Assembly (NCBI GenBank): GCA_000231825.2
Contig: JH720294.1
Span: 63,092 to 127,091, forward strand
Direction: 5' to 3'
DNA: 64,000 nucleotides
Source: Tetrahymena elliotti 4EA
Lineage: Eukaryota > Ciliophora > Oligohymenophorea > Hymenostomatida > Tetrahymenidae
In this document: positions 60,350-64,000 of the stretch, in pieces
Layout of the letters: every line of letters begins with the position of its first letter
Position numbering within the stretch: position 1 is the first letter of the stretch
Notes under the pieces: generated by a model
Databases searched by the model: none
What the model saw: the letters and a program-made list of their open reading frames with translations, nothing else
Told to the model about the DNA's origin: nothing
Made by a program: the position numbers and the translations under genes

Positions 60350-63300
60350 CATAAAAAAAGATAAAATTGAAAATTAATAATTATAAAAAAAGTTTTACTT
60401 TACAAAAATTTTTTACTTGTTTGTTGAGTAGTGAATTTTTATTTATTAATAAATAGAAGATTTCTTTATTTCTTTTGAAAACTTTGAAAAAAATAATAAA
60501 ATAGATTTTTATATGGCAAAATCATTTTTTAAAAATTAAATTTTTTATATTAAAATATTAGTTTACTCTAATTTTCATAAATTTTATTGGTCAATTTGAT
60601 AGGATAAAAAAAACAAGTTTATTTCAATAGTAAGAAATACTTTGTATTACCCTTACAAATAAAATTTAAAGAGCATACTTGAAACATATCCGAGAATGAC
60701 ATACCCGAAAACGTGAATCAGTTTAAACCAGCTCAGTTTTTCAGTTACTGTTTAAGGAGCCTAAGCAACTTTGTCAGTTTAAATAATATTAAAAACTTTA
60801 TCCTAAATGAAATGCGTCTGGAAAAATATTAAAAGTCTTAAGATATCTGATACTGTATTTAAGATTATTAAGAAAATATAAACTTTATATTGTCAGATTT
60901 TTTTTTTGGGGTTTTTTATTGATTTAATTGTTATGTTTTATATTTAAACTGTGAGAAAAAGCACATGAGAAATAAAAATAGCATTTACACATTTTGAAGA
61001 TTAGTAATATGGAGATAAATTTAAAAAGAATTAAAAAATGTATTCTTGTATCAACAATTAATATTACTTTTCTTTAAAACTGTTAAAATATTTAATGGGT
61101 TTTAATTCCAAAAAGAAATTAAATTCCTCCTCGCTTACTTCCTTGAATAATAAAAATTAAAATTTAAGGAGTTTAATCAAGGGAGTTCAAATATAAAATA
61201 TTGAAAACAAATCAGCTTAAATAAGCTTATAGTCAAATCAGCCTCTTGAAAAATTAATCTGAAAACTGTTGAAAATATTTAGAAGTATTTATCATGCTCT
61301 GTTAATCTCTTTAAAAAATATTTACAAAACATATCCTTCCATTTTTTAGAAGAGAAAACTTAATAAAACCCAATAATAAACTCAGTGCTTATAATTTTGT
61401 GATTTATTTTAGTAAATTAATAAAAAATAAAAACTGAAAACACTTATTCTAAATTATTGGCACATAAGTTATTTTATTTTTATGGTGAACATCTGTTAGA
61501 TTCATAGTTTCTAGATAATAAGTGTAACAAAAATAAATTAGTTTCTTTAATTATTTAAGTTGGTATTCTTTAAAGCCTACAATAAATTTTATAAAAAGAT
61601 TGAATGCGAGAAGAACATAATGACAAAAAGCTTTTCTTTTATCCAAGTAAAAAAGAAGATATAAGATAGCCAATAAATATTTCATCAAATTAATATTCAA
61701 AAATCAAGAGACTTTTAATTCGTTCAAAAAAAGTGAAAATAAAATCTAAGTTTGATGAAAGCTTGATTAAGGTGTTAGATTGAAAATTAGTTTCTTTATT
61801 TTTAATTAATTTATTTGGTGTTGAATAAAATCTAAATTTTTAAGTTAAGTCAGTAAAAATGATTAAAGAATAAACAGATTGAGTAAACAAGAATTAAAAA
61901 GAAGTTCATCTAAAGTGGAATGAACTGAACAATTTTATTATCCTAAGATATTGGAAAAGTCAAGACCATAATTTAACTATTTACTGAAGTAGTTTGAAAC
62001 AAAAAATTAATTCATTATTTTTTTAAAGAAATTTAGTAAATTATTTTTAGATGATTCATATTAACTTTATTATTTTAAATTATTTTTTGGAAAATATTAA
62101 ATTTATAAATAAATTAAATAATGAGATTTAAATTAACATCAAAAATTTTGTAAATTAATTAATATAAAAAATTATTAACTCATAATAGTGGTCTACAATC
62201 TTTTATTGATTATACTTCTCAATTTTTGATTGATCTATTTAATTACTTTTATTCTTACTTAGTAAATTTATTTTGTTTATTGTTAATTTAAATTTATTTA
62301 CTTTCATTTTTTGGTTAAAATTTTATTTCTATGGAATTAGATTTAAATTGTAATTAAATTGATTAGTAATATCAACTCCTTAAATATAATTTTTTATTTC
62401 AATGATAACATGAATATTATTTAAAATTAAGTATCTTAAATTTTTGTGAAAAAAATATTAAAATTAATATTAAAAGGTATAGAAAAATATCTTTAATTTA
62501 TATCTAAGAACATCTTTAGAGATATTTTGATTAATCTTTCAAATTGAGACTTAAAATGAAAAAAACAGAAGCTTTTTTTAATTCAGAATAAAGAAAAATT
62601 TATTTTCCTTTGACATTTTAAAAACCAAAACCTAAAAATAATCATTTCCTAACAAGTTTAAAATTACAAATTTACTAACAATTTATTTAAAGAAATTTAA
62701 AAAGTATTTAAAGGAAACTGTTGAGAAAATATTTGCTTTTCTGCTTTTAATTATTTTTACTTTAAGTCAATCATTTTTAAATATAATGATCAAATTTTTT
62801 AATTTATAAAGAATCTACCATAGTTTAGATTTTTTAATTTTTTGAATGATCTATTTATTCTTATTTTGTAAATTTATTTCTTCTATTGTGAATTAAAATT
62901 TATTTAGTTAACTTTTTTAAATTATGTTTAATTTTATTTACGATATCATCCTAAATATAATTCAGAGTTTTTATTTCAATATTGTCAACACCAATAATAT
63001 TTAAAATTAAATATTTTAAACTTTTGACAGAATGATAATATTGTTATTATAAGGTTTTATAAACATCTTTTAGTTAAATTAAATAGCACCTGAGAGATAT
63101 TTTGGTTTATCCTTCTAATTCTTGTTTCTTTTTTGATTGAATTTTAATACTCGCAAAACTAAAAAACCTAAGTTTTTTGTGAGCAGGCGTTTACGGATTT
63201 ACAAAAAATAATATTTTAAGATTCAGAAAAAGGATATTGTGTTACAAAATCTTAAAAAAAAGTAGATAATTTTTGAGGGTTATACCTAAAATTTTTAACC

Positions 63301-63482
63301 ATATTTTATTTATGATATAGCATTATGTTTAACTATTTTTAATTATAAACAGAAATCATTCACACATAACAGAATTAACTGTTCTATTTTTTTACTGAGT
63401 TTTATAGTTTTAAAATTTATAGAAATTATCGAGATAGTTAAAAAAAATTTTTTTTTAATTAATTAAAAAAATTGAAAAAAAT
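60350..63482. other. 3.1-kb intergenic region
   Basis: The longest gene-free stretch. A less A/T-rich island lies at about 60670-60790. Two diverged copies of a several-hundred-bp segment lie at about 62190-62550 and 62810-63110. No coding frame is convincing on either strand. Confidence 0.55.
62190..63110. repeat. diverged direct duplication
   Basis: Two segments about 600 bp apart share order and wording (TTGATTGATCTATTTA / TTGAATGATCTATTTA, TTTATTTCAATnnTnnCAnnAnnAATATTTAAAATTAA, AACATCTTT...GAGATATTTTG). Similarity is moderate, by eye. Confidence 0.5.
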
Positions 63483-64000
63483 ATGACAAAAATATTCCTT
63501 CTATCTCAATTTCTCAGGAAAATTGATATCTTTGGTGTAGGCATTAGCTTTAGGATAAATGAAGACAGCAAATTTAAAACTAGATTTGGAGGTTTTATTT
63601 CTTTAGTTATTTGCTTTTTACTCATTTTTATGTTCTCTGAATCTCTTTAATAAATCATTTACAAAACAAATCCTTCTGTTATTTCTGAGGAGCGAATTCT
63701 ACCTAACCCTACAAGGTCAGATCTAAACAAAAAGAATTTCTCTTTTGTGATGTCTATGATTGATTCTGTGCTTTAAAATCCTGTTGCAGATGAGAGTATA
63801 TTTAGATTAGAAGCTACTTTTTTATATAAAGACACTTCAGTGAAAAATGGTGAACAATTATACAAGTTTAAGAATATGGAGCTGGAGCGATGCAATGAAA
63901 ATAGCTTTTAAGTTGAAGGAACTTAAGATTATTTTCTGAAATTAAATTACGCAAATATGTATTGCTTTTCAAATTTCAATGACTATTACTTGGTAGGATA
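63483..64000 (+). CDS. 5' part of a membrane-protein gene related to the array family
   Basis: Open from ATG 63483 to the window edge (172 codons). N-terminus RKIDIFGVGISFRINEDSKF, then TRFGGFISLVICFLLIFMFS (membrane helix, about residues 36-58) and a lumenal region containing RLEATFLYKD, ELERCNENSF and ANMYCFSNFND. The D-(I/L)-F-...-F-(F/R)-(I/N)-N...G-(F/T)-(I/L)-S-(L/I) start and the C-x(n)-YC spacing echo paralogues A-F, so it looks like a distant member of the same superfamily. The 3' part is outside the window. Confidence 0.75.

Noticed and set aside
1..64000. tRNA, rRNA, CRISPR, transposase or prokaryotic operon signals
   Set aside because: None seen; gene structure, code and introns are those of a ciliate nucleus.

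Overview
The window is nuclear DNA of a ciliate, most likely macronuclear DNA of Tetrahymena or a close oligohymenophorean relative. It is extremely A+T-rich. Long open frames appear only if TAA and TAG are read as glutamine and TGA is the sole stop. Introns are short, mostly about 50-70 nt, and begin GTA and end TAG or AAG. Read under the standard code, most genes here break into meaningless pieces. All coordinates below assume the ciliate code and my own manual splicing. I ran no database search, so every family name rests on motifs recognised by eye.

Left part (1-14.7 kb): the 3' end of a membrane-protein gene; an orphan protein with about eight membrane segments; an Asn/Gln-rich protein with a small basic domain; a minus-strand gene joining an ARID DNA-binding domain to helical repeats, a candidate SWI/SNF subunit; and a cis-prenyltransferase of the dolichol pathway.

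Middle part (14.7-36.2 kb): a 6.5-kb minus-strand gene for a large secreted or type I membrane protein; a seven-exon DDRGK1/UFBP1 gene (ER UFMylation pathway); a TMEM181-like seven-helix protein followed by tandem copies of its own tail; a double-C2 protein with a PGPGRY tail motif; a Sec1/Munc18 protein (vesicle fusion); a small two-CxxC protein resembling the Mis18/Yippee fold, again followed by tail-like tandem repeats; and a Gln-rich coiled-coil protein.

Right part (36.2-64 kb): everything is on the plus strand. Six tandem paralogues (A-F) encode an unrecognised two-helix membrane-protein family of about 700 residues. Two decayed copies lie between C and D, and D carries a one-base frameshift. 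After the array come a UCH-type ubiquitin hydrolase and the 5' part of a gene whose N-terminus looks like a distant relative of the array family.

The strongest unusual features are the tandem family with its relics and split intron pattern, and the repeated observation that three unrelated genes (TMEM181-like, Mis18-like, paralogue A) are followed by tandem copies, about 240-300 bp apart, of their last codons or 3' flank. I saw no tRNA, rRNA, CRISPR, transposon or telomere. Intergenic DNA is otherwise featureless A/T-rich sequence.
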